24,757 nucleotides of DNA, taken from assembly GCA_902531455.1 (NCBI GenBank), contig CACAEM010000005.1, positions 1 through 24,757 on the forward strand. Reading direction: 5' to 3'. The stretch is from an uncultured Pelagibacteraceae bacterium. GTDB taxonomy: Bacteria > Pseudomonadota > Alphaproteobacteria > Pelagibacterales > Pelagibacteraceae. The position numbers and the translations under genes were made by a program. Shown piece after piece: positions 1 to 7,445 of the stretch; positions within the stretch are counted from its first letter, which is position 1, and every line of letters starts with the position of its first letter. The notes beneath the pieces were generated by a model, which was given only the letters and a program-made list of their open reading frames with translations, searched no databases and was not told the DNA's origin.

Positions 1-444
1 TTAAAAAAAACAGAAAAAAAATATGAATATAATTTATCAGAAATATTTTTTAGAGAAGAAATTGAAATAGATAATAAAAATAAAATCAGTGAAATTTATA
101 AAAGTATAAATAGTATAGGATTTGAAAATACGGCTAATATCTATAGTATATCTAATTCAGCAAAAAATGGTGGTCTTATTGGATGGATCAATGAACTTCA
201 AATTTCTAGAATAATAAATGAAAATGTAAATAAACTAAGTATAGACGAAATAAGTGAACCAATAAAAATTGGAAATGCTTATATTATTATTAAATTAAAT
301 GATAAAAAAGAATTAACAAATAATATTGATATAAATGAAGAATTAGAAAAATTAATTAATTCAGAAAGAAATAGACAACTTAATAATTTTTCAATTATTT
401 TTTATAAAAGATTAAAAAAAAATATAGAAATCAATGAATATTAA
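1..444 (+). CDS. surA: SurA-type periplasmic peptidyl-prolyl isomerase, 3' end only
   Basis: This is an open frame from base 1 to a TAA at 442-444, giving 147 residues with no start codon because the gene enters from outside the window. Fragment residues 58-62 read GGLIG followed by W, which resembles the parvulin (PpiC) signature GG-x-LGW. The following stretch, up to an I-x-I-K-L-N strand, fits the end of a parvulin fold. A position immediately before pdxA and rsmA is the standard place of surA in Proteobacteria. By family knowledge SurA is a periplasmic chaperone/isomerase helping outer-membrane proteins fold. The N-terminal chaperone domain and signal peptide are not visible here. The end overlaps the pdxA start by 11 bases, suggesting translational coupling. 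Identity as SurA rather than another parvulin rests mainly on context. Confidence 0.8.
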   Translation, partial: LKKTEKKYEYNLSEIFFREEIEIDNKNKISEIYKSINSIGFENTANIYSISNSAKNGGLIGWINELQISRIINENVNKLSIDEISEPIKIGNAYIIIKLNDKKELTNNIDINEELEKLINSERNRQLNNFSIIFYKRLKKNIEINEY

Positions 445-1399
445 ATGTATTTTGATTGTACTTGGGGAACCAAATACTACATTTTCAGAAGTCTTATTTA
501 AATATTTTAATTCAAATCAATTCAAAAATAATAGAAAAAAAATTATTTTAATTGGCAGTAGAAAACTTCTTGAGGCACAAATGAGAATTTTGAAATTTAA
601 GATGAAGTTGAATGAAATAATAGATGTAAAAGACTCAGTTTATAAAAAAATAAATATTATTAATGTAAACTATAATTTCAAAAAACCATTTTCAAAAATT
701 AGAGTGAATTCAAATAAATATATTCAAGATTGTTTCGAAATGAGCCTTAAAATAATTAAAAAAAATAAAAAATATGCTCTTATTAATGGACCAATCTCAA
801 AAAAAATATTTTTAAAGAAAAAATTTCCTGGCGTAACTGAATATATTGCTCAAAAAACTGGCTCAAGGGAACCTGTGATGCTTATTTATAATAATCAACT
901 ATCTGTTTCACCTTTAACAACACATATACCTTTAAAATATGTTTCAAAATTTGTAAAAAAAAGAAAAATTATAAATAATTTAATTAGAATTAACTCTTTT
1001 TATAAAAAAGAACTTCAAGTAAATCCAAGAATAGCAATTTTAGGCTTAAATCCTCACTGTGAAACAATAAGTAAAATAAGCGAAGAGGATAATGAAATAA
1101 TACCAGCAATTAAATATTTAAAAAGAAAAAAAATAAATATACACGGCCCAATACCTGCTGATACCTTTTTTTTAAAAAAGAACTTAAAAAAATTTGATAT
1201 TGTTTTAGGTATGTACCATGACCAGGTTTTAACACCAATTAAAACTTTATTTGAATTCAATGCTATAAATATTACTCTGGGCTTACCTTTTATTAAAATA
1301 ACTCCTGACCATGGGCCAAATCATGAAATGATTGGAAAAAATAAATCAGATCCTTCTTCTATTTTTTATGCTTTTAATTTTTTAAATAAAATTAAATGA
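434..1399 (+). CDS. pdxA: 4-hydroxythreonine-4-phosphate dehydrogenase PdxA
   Basis: This 321-residue protein is the usual length for PdxA, the NAD-dependent enzyme of pyridoxal-5'-phosphate (vitamin B6) synthesis that oxidises 4-phosphohydroxy-L-threonine. Visible family marks are GPISK, TEYIA, TTHIPL (metal-ligand histidine), NPHCE (second histidine), GPIPADT, YHDQ (third histidine) and NITLGLPF followed by PDHG. The motif histidines correspond to the three divalent-metal ligands of E. coli PdxA. The ATG at 434 lies inside the end of surA, and the stop overlaps the rsmA start as ATGA (1396-1399). The cytoplasmic enzyme appears complete. Its NPHCE segment differs from the NPHAGE form of E. 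coli, but this still looks like ordinary PdxA variation. Confidence 0.95.
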   Translation: MNIKCILIVLGEPNTTFSEVLFKYFNSNQFKNNRKKIILIGSRKLLEAQMRILKFKMKLNEIIDVKDSVYKKINIINVNYNFKKPFSKIRVNSNKYIQDCFEMSLKIIKKNKKYALINGPISKKIFLKKKFPGVTEYIAQKTGSREPVMLIYNNQLSVSPLTTHIPLKYVSKFVKKRKIINNLIRINSFYKKELQVNPRIAILGLNPHCETISKISEEDNEIIPAIKYLKRKKINIHGPIPADTFFLKKNLKKFDIVLGMYHDQVLTPIKTLFEFNAINITLGLPFIKITPDHGPNHEMIGKNKSDPSSIFYAFNFLNKIK

Positions 1400-2187
1400 A
1401 ACTTACTCCCAAAAAAAATTTAGGACAAAATTTTCTTATCGATAAAACAGTAATAAATTTTATTACAAAAATTGGAGATATAAATAAAAATGATTTTGTT
1501 ATTGAAGTTGGACCTGGGAAGGGTGCGTTAACAGAAGGAATTCTAAAAGAGAAGCCAAAAACTTTTACTGTGATTGAAAAAGATATTAGACTTATTAATA
1601 TCTTAGAAGAAAAGTTTGGGAACAATATAAATATAATTAACGAAGATATGATAAAATTTTCTTATGACAATTATCTTATTAAAGACTCAATAATTTTTGG
1701 AAACCTGCCATATAATATTTCTACTCAAATGTTAGTAAGATGGATGAGAATAAAAGATTTAAATATATTCTGTAAGAAATTTATATTGATGTTTCAAAAA
1801 GAAGTGGCAGATCGAATAATTGCAGAAGTAAATAGTAAAAATTACGGAAGATTATCAATATTATCTAATTGGAAGATGGAAATAAAAAAAGAGCTTGATG
1901 TTGAGCCTGAGAGTTTTTATCCAAAACCAAAGGTTAAAAGTACTTTGTTAACTTTTATTCCAAAAAAAAAATATTTTCAATTGAATAATCAAAAAAATTT
2001 AGAACATATAACAAATGTTTTTTTTAGTCAAAGACGTAAGATGATTAAAAAGCCTTTAAAGTTTTTATTTAATAATTTTGATAAAATTTCAAAAGAGTTA
2101 TCCCTAGACCTATCTTTAAGGCCTCAGAATCTAGACAGAGTTACTTATTATAAAATTTGTAAGAGTTATGAGTCTTCACTAAATTAA
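1396..2187 (+). CDS. rsmA: 16S rRNA dimethyladenosine transferase RsmA (KsgA)
   Basis: This 263-residue protein is a SAM-dependent enzyme that dimethylates two adjacent adenines near the 3' end of 16S rRNA during small-subunit maturation. It has LGQNFL near residue 9, the SAM-binding motif [10 protein letters not shown] around residues 35-44, and the catalytic NLPYNIS motif. MFQKEVADR and a C-terminal SQRRKMI complete the KsgA pattern. The start forms an ATGA overlap with the pdxA stop. The gene converges on gmk, and the two coding ends overlap by 9 bases (2179-2187), so no separate terminator can fit between them. Length and motifs indicate a complete enzyme. Confidence 0.96.
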   Translation: MKLTPKKNLGQNFLIDKTVINFITKIGDINKNDFVIEVGPGKGALTEGILKEKPKTFTVIEKDIRLINILEEKFGNNINIINEDMIKFSYDNYLIKDSIIFGNLPYNISTQMLVRWMRIKDLNIFCKKFILMFQKEVADRIIAEVNSKNYGRLSILSNWKMEIKKELDVEPESFYPKPKVKSTLLTFIPKKKYFQLNNQKNLEHITNVFFSQRRKMIKKPLKFLFNNFDKISKELSLDLSLRPQNLDRVTYYKICKSYESSLN

Positions 2188-2811
2188 ATTATCAATATGT
2201 TTTTTTATAAGTTTTTTATTATATTTTAATTTTTTTTTTTGTTTTTTTTGATTATTAATATAGTCGATTATGGTTTGATAGCATATCTCAACATTATCAT
2301 TTATTACTGAAAAATCATAATCTTTCCAATGCATTACATCGTCTTTGAATTGTTTCATTCTTTCAGTGGCGATTTTTTTATCTTTTTGATCTCTTTTTAA
2401 TAATCTTTTGAATAATTCTTTTTTTGATGGTGGAAGTATGAATATAGTTATTATTTTGTAGTTTAATTTTTTTTTTTTAATTTGCTTTGTTCCTTGCCAA
2501 TCAATATCAAAAATTACATTTTCGCCTTTTGTTAATTTGCTTATTACTGTTTCTTTTAGTGAACCATAATAATTTTTAAAAACTTTCGCATATTCCAAAA
2601 ATTTTTGATTTTTAATTAGTTTTTTGAATTTTTGATAATTAACAAAAAAATAATCTTTACCATTTTTTTCGTTAACTCTTGGCTTTCTAGTCGTATGAGA
2701 AATAGAGATTTTAAAATTATTTCTTAGTGAAATTTTTTTTACTAATGTGGTTTTACCTGCGCCTGAAGGAGAAGATAATATTACAATCACTCCTGCTTTT
2801 TTTACGGCCAT
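2179..2811 (-). CDS. gmk: Guanylate kinase
   Basis: This 210-residue protein phosphorylates GMP to GDP with ATP. It carries the P-loop [11 protein letters not shown] (residues 13-23), the GMP-binding stretch SHTTRKPR followed by G-K-DYFFV, and a Walker-B-like FDIDWQG. The C-terminal tail is unusually lysine-rich. Two long adenine runs in the coding strand (12 A opposite 2467-2478 and 11 A opposite 2230-2240) encode lysine-rich stretches and could be slippery for polymerases. The gene begins only 12 bases after the acpP stop, so it is probably co-transcribed with acpP. In related genomes I would expect fabF and mltG in that gap. The ATG at 2811 gives the normal N-terminus just before the P-loop. 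Confidence 0.95.
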   Translation of the reverse strand: MAVKKAGVIVILSSPSGAGKTTLVKKISLRNNFKISISHTTRKPRVNEKNGKDYFFVNYQKFKKLIKNQKFLEYAKVFKNYYGSLKETVISKLTKGENVIFDIDWQGTKQIKKKKLNYKIITIFILPPSKKELFKRLLKRDQKDKKIATERMKQFKDDVMHWKDYDFSVINDNVEICYQTIIDYINNQKKQKKKLKYNKKLIKKHIDNLI

Positions 2812-2823
2812 TTAAGTAAAATT

Positions 2824-3063
2824 TTAATTAGCTTTGTTTTCTATAAATTTTACAGCATCACCTACAGTTAAAATCTTTTCAGCATCACTATCAGATATTT
2901 CTGATCCAAATTCTTCTTCAAAAGCCATTACTAGTTCGACTGTATCTAAACTATCTGCCCCTAAATCATCAATGAAACTCGATTCTTCATTAACCTTTGA
3001 CTCATCAATACCTAAATGATCTGCAACTATTTTTTTTACTTTACTTGAAATATCATCTGACAT
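2824..3063 (-). CDS. acpP: Acyl carrier protein
   Basis: This is a 79-residue acidic protein with the phosphopantetheine attachment motif GADSLD, the modified serine being Ser38, followed by the helix [12 protein letters not shown]. It carries growing acyl chains for fatty-acid, and possibly lipid A, synthesis in the cytoplasm. Length and sequence are typical. It lies 46 bases downstream of fabG, an unusually large gap for this compact region. That gap holds a strong Shine-Dalgarno and a promoter with a perfect -35 box, consistent with the very high expression this protein needs. fabF, its usual downstream neighbour, is not present. Confidence 0.98.
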   Translation of the reverse strand: MSDDISSKVKKIVADHLGIDESKVNEESSFIDDLGADSLDTVELVMAFEEEFGSEISDSDAEKILTVGDAVKFIENKAN

Positions 3064-3068
3064 TTTGT

Positions 3069-3074
3069 TCCTTT
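3069..3074 (-). promoter_or_regulatory. Strong ribosome binding site of acpP
   Basis: On the minus strand AAAGGA stands 5 bases before the acpP ATG at 3063. It is among the clearest Shine-Dalgarno sequences in a window where most genes have weak or no visible ones, and it fits a protein made in large amounts. Confidence 0.7.
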
Positions 3075-3085
3075 AAGTTAATTCG

Positions 3086-3113
3086 TTAATAAATAATTTA
3101 TACATTTTGTCAA
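3086..3113 (-). promoter_or_regulatory. Candidate sigma-70 promoter for acpP-gmk
   Basis: Read on the minus strand, a perfect -35 box TTGACA (3113-3108) is followed after 16 bases by TATTAA (3091-3086, 4 of 6 matches to TATAAT). The predicted transcript start near 3079 gives a leader of about 16 bases that contains the AAAGGA ribosome site. The -35 box overlaps the TGA stop codon of fabG (3112-3110). acpP-gmk could therefore be transcribed independently of fabD-fabG. The -10 match is only moderate, and A/T-rich DNA yields such boxes by chance. Confidence 0.5.
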
Positions 3114-3847
3114 CTAAAATACATCCCTCCGTTAACATGTATTGTTTCACCAGAAATATAATCTGAAAGATCTGAACTTAAAAAAGCTACCGTATTTGCC
3201 ACATCCTCAGGATTACCAAATTTATTGAGTGAAATTCTAGATTTAAGCAATTCTGTATACTCATCACTTATTTTATTTGTCATTTCTGACACTATAAAAC
3301 CAGGTGATACACAATTGACTTTTATATTTTTTTTTCCATATTCTAATGCCAAACTTTTTGACATAGCAATTGTACCTGCTTTAGACGCAGCATAATTTGA
3401 CTGCCCTATATTGCCTGTATGACCAACAACTGACGTAATATTTATTATTTTTCCATTTTTAGATTTTAACATTTTTTTTATTACATTTTTAGTAATTAGA
3501 AATGTAGAAGTTAAATTAATATCAATTACTCTTTTCCATTCCTCCTCTTTCATTCTGATTGATAAATTATCCTGAGTAATTCCAGCATTATTAATTAATA
3601 TATCAATTTTTCCTGATAAAATATTGTTAGCGTTGTCTACAAAATCGTCTATTTTATCATGTTTAGAAATATCAAATTTTAATACATTTATATCTTTATA
3701 TTTATTTGTAATATTATTTAATTTTTCCTCATTTGTACCAGTTGCTAATATATTAGCACCAGCTTTTAAAAGTTTATCTAATATTGAATTTCCAATTATA
3801 CCTGTGGCTCCTGTTAATATTATATTTAAATTTTTTAAATTTATCAT
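3110..3847 (-). CDS. fabG: 3-oxoacyl-ACP reductase FabG
   Basis: This 245-residue short-chain dehydrogenase reduces beta-ketoacyl-ACP with NADPH in type II fatty-acid elongation. It shows the cofactor motif TGATGIIG (residues 12-19), NNAG (86-89), and the full catalytic set Asn111, Ser139, Tyr152 and Lys156 in YAASK. NCVSPGFI follows, and the C-terminus GETIHVNGGM is typical of FabG. Its ATG overlaps the fabD TGA by 4 bases, indicating translational coupling. The position between fabD and acpP separates it from generic SDR enzymes and supports the FabG assignment. Confidence 0.96.
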   Translation of the reverse strand: MINLKNLNIILTGATGIIGNSILDKLLKAGANILATGTNEEKLNNITNKYKDINVLKFDISKHDKIDDFVDNANNILSGKIDILINNAGITQDNLSIRMKEEEWKRVIDINLTSTFLITKNVIKKMLKSKNGKIINITSVVGHTGNIGQSNYAASKAGTIAMSKSLALEYGKKNIKVNCVSPGFIVSEMTNKISDEYTELLKSRISLNKFGNPEDVANTVAFLSSDLSDYISGETIHVNGGMYFS

Positions 3848-4773
3848 AAATTATTTAAATGATTTAAATCGAACATATTGTTTACTTGAATTACTTCCAT
3901 ATTTCTATCTATTCTTTTTATTAGGCCAGATAGAACTTTGCCTGGTCCAATTTCAATAAACTTATTATTTCCAGAATTAATAATATTTATAATAGTTTCT
4001 CTCCATCTAACAGGTTTTTCTATTTGCTCTATAAGAAGTCTCCTTATTTCGTCAGGGTCCTTAGAGGGTTTTGCTGTAACATTTGAAACTATTTTGTTTG
4101 TTGGAACAGAAAATTTTGTTTTAGAAATTTCTTTTTTCATTATTTCTGTTGCTGGGTTCATTAAAACGCAATGAAATGGTGCTGAAACTGGTAATTTTAT
4201 ATTTTTTATTTTAAATTTTTTTAATTCTTCTTTAAATTTATTAAGCTCCTCAATTTTACCACTAATAACAACTTGGCCTGCAGAATTATCATTTGCTAAG
4301 TAACAATTAAATTTAGATTTATTTTTTTCTAACATTTCATTGATTACATTTATATCCTGCCCCAACACAGCCAGCATCCCACCTTTATTTTTTGGAATAG
4401 CATTTTGCATTGCATTACCTCTAATCTTTAAAAGTTTAATTGTATCTTCAAAGTTTATTGTGCTAGAACATGCCAAAGAAGAATATTCACCTAAAGAGTG
4501 ACCTGCAAAAAAATCAGCTTTACTAATATCAAATGAAGTCTCCTTTTTAATTATTTCAAAAATTGCGTAACTAACTAAAAATATTGCTGGTTGAGTGTTT
4601 TCAGTTTCATCAAGTGTATCTTTTGGGCCTTCAAAAATTATCTTGGAAATTGACAGATTTAGTGTGTCATCTGCTTTATTGAAAAGATCTTTGACATAAT
4701 CAAAATTATCATAAAATTCTTTGATCATTCCTACTGATTGAGAACCTTGCCCAGGAAATAAAACAGAAAACAT
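3844..4773 (-). CDS. fabD: Malonyl-CoA:ACP transacylase FabD
   Basis: This protein moves malonyl groups from CoA to acyl carrier protein, supplying every fatty-acid elongation cycle. It has the N-terminal FPGQGSQ, the nucleophile motif GHSLGEYSS (serine near residue 93), a catalytic-histidine segment APFHC and a C-terminal IEIGPGKVLSGL. I place the start at the ATG at 4773, giving 309 residues with four residues before FPGQGSQ, as in other FabD proteins. The frame can also begin at a TTG at 4788, adding MLIFS. That TTG has TAAGG about three bases upstream, whereas the ATG has no clear Shine-Dalgarno, so the start is not fully settled. First gene of the fabD-fabG-acpP-gmk operon. Confidence 0.95.
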   Translation of the reverse strand: MFSVLFPGQGSQSVGMIKEFYDNFDYVKDLFNKADDTLNLSISKIIFEGPKDTLDETENTQPAIFLVSYAIFEIIKKETSFDISKADFFAGHSLGEYSSLACSSTINFEDTIKLLKIRGNAMQNAIPKNKGGMLAVLGQDINVINEMLEKNKSKFNCYLANDNSAGQVVISGKIEELNKFKEELKKFKIKNIKLPVSAPFHCVLMNPATEIMKKEISKTKFSVPTNKIVSNVTAKPSKDPDEIRRLLIEQIEKPVRWRETIINIINSGNNKFIEIGPGKVLSGLIKRIDRNMEVIQVNNMFDLNHLNNL

Positions 4774-4797
4774 AGAAAATATAAGCAAATACCTTAT

Positions 4798-4847
4798 TTT
4801 TTATATTGTAATTAAAAAATTATAATAGTATATCCTCTCTTTTTTAA
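4798..4847. promoter_or_regulatory. Divergent promoter of fabD and rpsF with shared symmetric -10
   Basis: The 84 bases between the two divergent genes contain the palindrome ATTATAAT (4819-4826), which supplies a perfect TATAAT -10 on both strands. For fabD (minus) a TTAAAA box lies 17 bases upstream (4847-4842). For rpsF (plus) the -35 position 4798-4803 is only TTTTTA. An alternative plus-strand pair is TTGTAA (4806-4811) with TATATC (4829-4834) at 17 bases. Predicted leaders are about 25 bases for rpsF and 40 bases for fabD. Strictly this is sequence matching in very A/T-rich DNA. The location between two divergent operons is what makes it likely. Confidence 0.45.
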
Positions 4848-4857
4848 AAGAAATATT

Positions 4858-5202
4858 ATGAACTTATATGAGCATACAATTATAGCAAGGCAAGATGTAA
4901 GTCCTTCTCAGTTAAAGCAAATTCAAGAAAAATATTCTAAAATAGTAGAAAAATTTGACGGCAACGTTGTGAAACTCGAAAACTGGGGTTTACTGAACTT
5001 GTCATATCTTATTAAAAAAAATAAAAAGGGGAACTATATACACTTTAAGATAAAAGCTGATGGCAAGATAATAAGTGAACTTGAAAAAAACGAAAAAATT
5101 GACAAAAATTTATTAAGATATTTAACAGTCAAAGTAAAAAAATTTGATCTTGATACTGAATATTTTAAAAAGATTGAAAATAAAGAAACTGAAGAAAAAT
5201 AA
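4858..5202 (+). CDS. rpsF: 30S ribosomal protein S6
   Basis: This 114-residue protein opens with [10 protein letters not shown] and contains [14 protein letters not shown], then [14 protein letters not shown] and LLRYLTVKV. These are the landmark segments of bacterial S6, which pairs with S18 on the platform of the small subunit. The C-terminus is rich in glutamate and lysine, as is usual for S6. It leads the rpsF-rpsR-rplI operon and is separated from rpsR by 5 bases. The start follows an A-rich purine stretch rather than a canonical Shine-Dalgarno. Confidence 0.96.
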   Translation: MNLYEHTIIARQDVSPSQLKQIQEKYSKIVEKFDGNVVKLENWGLLNLSYLIKKNKKGNYIHFKIKADGKIISELEKNEKIDKNLLRYLTVKVKKFDLDTEYFKKIENKETEEK

Positions 5203-5207
5203 AGTTT

Positions 5208-5477
5208 ATGAAAAAAAGAAATAATAAAAAAAAAACAAAGCAAAGTAATTTTGCAAAACTTAGTATATTCCAAAATCAAAAGTATAAATTCAAAAAAAAA
5301 TGTCCCTTATCAGGCAAAGGTGCGCCTTCCGTAGATTATAAAAATGTTAAATTATTGAAAAGATATATTTCTGAAAATGGAAAGATTTTACCGTCAAGAA
5401 TTACGTCAATAAGTCAAAAAAAACAGAGGGAGTTATCTTTATCTGTAAAAAGAGCAAGAAATTTAGCTTTATTATAA
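5208..5477 (+). CDS. rpsR: 30S ribosomal protein S18
   Basis: This 89-residue basic protein has the S18 core [15 protein letters not shown], then [18 protein letters not shown] and a C-terminal [11 protein letters not shown]. It binds 16S rRNA as a heterodimer with S6, encoded just upstream. The N-terminus carries an extra lysine/asparagine-rich tail of about 25 residues, partly encoded by a run of ten A (5226-5235). The gap to rplI is one base, so the operon is tightly coupled. Confidence 0.95.
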   Translation: MKKRNNKKKTKQSNFAKLSIFQNQKYKFKKKCPLSGKGAPSVDYKNVKLLKRYISENGKILPSRITSISQKKQRELSLSVKRARNLALL

Positions 5478-5478
5478 A

Positions 5479-5937
5479 ATGAAAGTAATATTATTAGAAA
5501 ATGTCAGAAAAATAGGGTCAATTGGAGAAATCATCGACGTGAAGAGAGGTTTTGCAAGAAACTTTTTAATATCAAAAAAAAAAGCCTTATTTGCTTCAGA
5601 TAGAAACATTAAAGAAGTAGAAAAAATCAAACAAGAACTTAATAAAAAAGACCAAGACAAAAAAAAAGAAGCAATATCAATTCAAGAAAAAATTAAAAAT
5701 AAGGAATATGAAATAAAAAAATTAAGTACAGAAAATAAAGAACTTTATGGCTCAGTTAAACCAACAGAAATATCAAAAATTCTAGAAGAAACTGAACAAG
5801 TTAAAATTAATCCGTCTTTAATTCAACCATCTCAAGAAATAAAATCTGTTGGAAAGTTTGATGTTTTAATTAATTTACATCCTGAAGTTCAAACACAGAT
5901 TGTAATTAAAACAGTTTCTGAAGAAGAAGTGAAATAA
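5479..5937 (+). CDS. rplI: 50S ribosomal protein L9
   Basis: This 152-residue protein begins MKVILLENVRKIG and continues with VKRGFARNFLI, the N-terminal rRNA-binding domain of L9. A long charged lysine/glutamate helix follows (roughly residues 50-85), then the C-terminal domain with LYGSVKPTEI and a final V-x-INLHPEVQ. L9 binds 23S rRNA near the L1 stalk and helps keep the reading frame. The length is normal. It ends the S6-S18-L9 operon, with dnaB 67 bases further on as in many Proteobacteria. Confidence 0.96.
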   Translation: MKVILLENVRKIGSIGEIIDVKRGFARNFLISKKKALFASDRNIKEVEKIKQELNKKDQDKKKEAISIQEKIKNKEYEIKKLSTENKELYGSVKPTEISKILEETEQVKINPSLIQPSQEIKSVGKFDVLINLHPEVQTQIVIKTVSEEEVK

Positions 5938-6004
5938 TTATACATAATTTTCCCCATATATATTAAGAATTTGTATTTTTATATATATCCTATATTTTTT
6001 ATCT

Positions 6005-7420
6005 GTGTCACAATCTTTAAACTTGGTCAAAAATAAGCTCGATGAGCTTCCAAATAATATAGAGGCTGAGCAGTCTGTTATTGGATCTATACTTCTCTCA
6101 AATGAAATATTTGACGAAATTAGCTTAATAATTTCTAACAAAAATTTTTATGACCCAATGCACCAAAAAATTTTTAGTGCTATTGAAAGTTTAATTTATA
6201 AAGGCATGTTAGCAAATCCGATTACTCTCAAGAATCATTTTGAAAATGAGAAAGATGAATTGAATATTCCTGAGTATCTTGTAAAAATTACAAAATTTTC
6301 AACTTCCTCAAGACAAAGTATTGAATACTCTAAATTAATTTATGATTTATATGTAAAAAGAGAGCTAATAAAAATTTCTGACAACATAATTGATACTGCA
6401 AAACTAAATGATTTAAATAATGATGGTCAGAAAATAATTGAGATTTTTGAAAAATCTCTTTTCGATTTAGCTGAGAAAGGTTCGTTTAGCTCTTCTATAA
6501 TTAAGTTCGATGAAGCTATGAGACAAACTATAGAAATGGCATCTAACGCTTATAAAAATGAGGAAGGAATTGTTGGTGTTCCATCAGGTCTTAAAGACTT
6601 AGATGATAGACTGGGTGGTATGCATAAATCAGATTTAATAATTATTGCTGGGAGACCTTCAATGGGAAAAACTGCTTTGGCAACAAACATTGCATTTCAC
6701 GCAGCAAAAAATATTCAAGATAAAGGAGAAAAATCTTGCATAGCTTTTTTTTCTTTAGAAATGTCTTCAGAACAATTATCAACAAGAATACTAGCAGAGC
6801 AATCAAGGGTTAAATCTAATGATATTAGAAGAGGAAAAATATCTGATGAGCAATTTGATAAGTTTATAGAAACTTCAAAAAATATTGCTGAACTTCCTCT
6901 TTTCATTGACGAAACACCAGCAATATCAATTGCAGCGTTAAGTAATAGAGCTAGAAGAATTAAAAGAATACATGGACTAGATTTAATTGTTATAGACTAT
7001 ATTCAATTAATGAAAGGAACAAATTTTAAAGATGGACGTGTTCAGGAAATCTCAGAAATAACTCAAGGACTAAAAGCACTTGCTAAAGAGCTATCAGTTC
7101 CTGTATTAGCTCTATCACAATTATCTAGAGCTGTTGAACAAAGGGATGACAAAAAACCTTTGCTTTCAGATTTAAGAGAGTCTGGATCGATTGAGCAAGA
7201 TGCTGATGTCGTAATGTTTGTTTTTAGAGAATCGTACTATTTAAAAAATAAAGAACCAAGACCTGCAACCGTTGAACATGCTGAATGGCAGGCAAAAATG
7301 AATGAAATTTCTCATTTAGCTGAACTTCTAATACTTAAACAAAGACATGGCCCAACCGGTACTATAATGCTTGAATTTGAGGAAATGTTTACCAAATTTA
7401 AAGATATTCAAAATAATTAA
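6005..7420 (+). CDS. dnaB: Replicative DNA helicase DnaB
   Basis: This 471-residue protein starts at GTG 6005. The N-terminal primase-interaction domain includes NIEAEQSVIGSIL. The RecA-like motor shows Walker A GRPSMGKTAL (residues 216-225), FFSLEMSSEQL, Walker B IDYIQLM (Asp331), LSQLSRAVEQR and DLRESGSIEQDADVV. The ring-shaped hexamer unwinds DNA at the replication fork. The length matches family norms and no intein interrupts the motor. The 67-base leader (5938-6004) is nearly pure A/T with no promoter I would defend. In related genomes alr and radA often follow dnaB; here an RND exporter does. Confidence 0.97.
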   Translation: MSQSLNLVKNKLDELPNNIEAEQSVIGSILLSNEIFDEISLIISNKNFYDPMHQKIFSAIESLIYKGMLANPITLKNHFENEKDELNIPEYLVKITKFSTSSRQSIEYSKLIYDLYVKRELIKISDNIIDTAKLNDLNNDGQKIIEIFEKSLFDLAEKGSFSSSIIKFDEAMRQTIEMASNAYKNEEGIVGVPSGLKDLDDRLGGMHKSDLIIIAGRPSMGKTALATNIAFHAAKNIQDKGEKSCIAFFSLEMSSEQLSTRILAEQSRVKSNDIRRGKISDEQFDKFIETSKNIAELPLFIDETPAISIAALSNRARRIKRIHGLDLIVIDYIQLMKGTNFKDGRVQEISEITQGLKALAKELSVPVLALSQLSRAVEQRDDKKPLLSDLRESGSIEQDADVVMFVFRESYYLKNKEPRPATVEHAEWQAKMNEISHLAELLILKQRHGPTGTIMLEFEEMFTKFKDIQNN

Positions 7421-7445
7421 TATAAATTATAAAAGCTAATATCTG

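Noticed and set aside
3624..3959. Plus-strand 111-codon open frame over fabG and fabD
   Set aside because: It is antisense to two well-supported genes and its hydrophobic translation matches no family I recognise.
5938..6004. A/T-rich repeats before dnaB as a promoter or origin-like element
   Set aside because: The ATATAT stretches have no correctly spaced -35/-10 pair and no DnaA-box-like sequence; base composition alone explains them.
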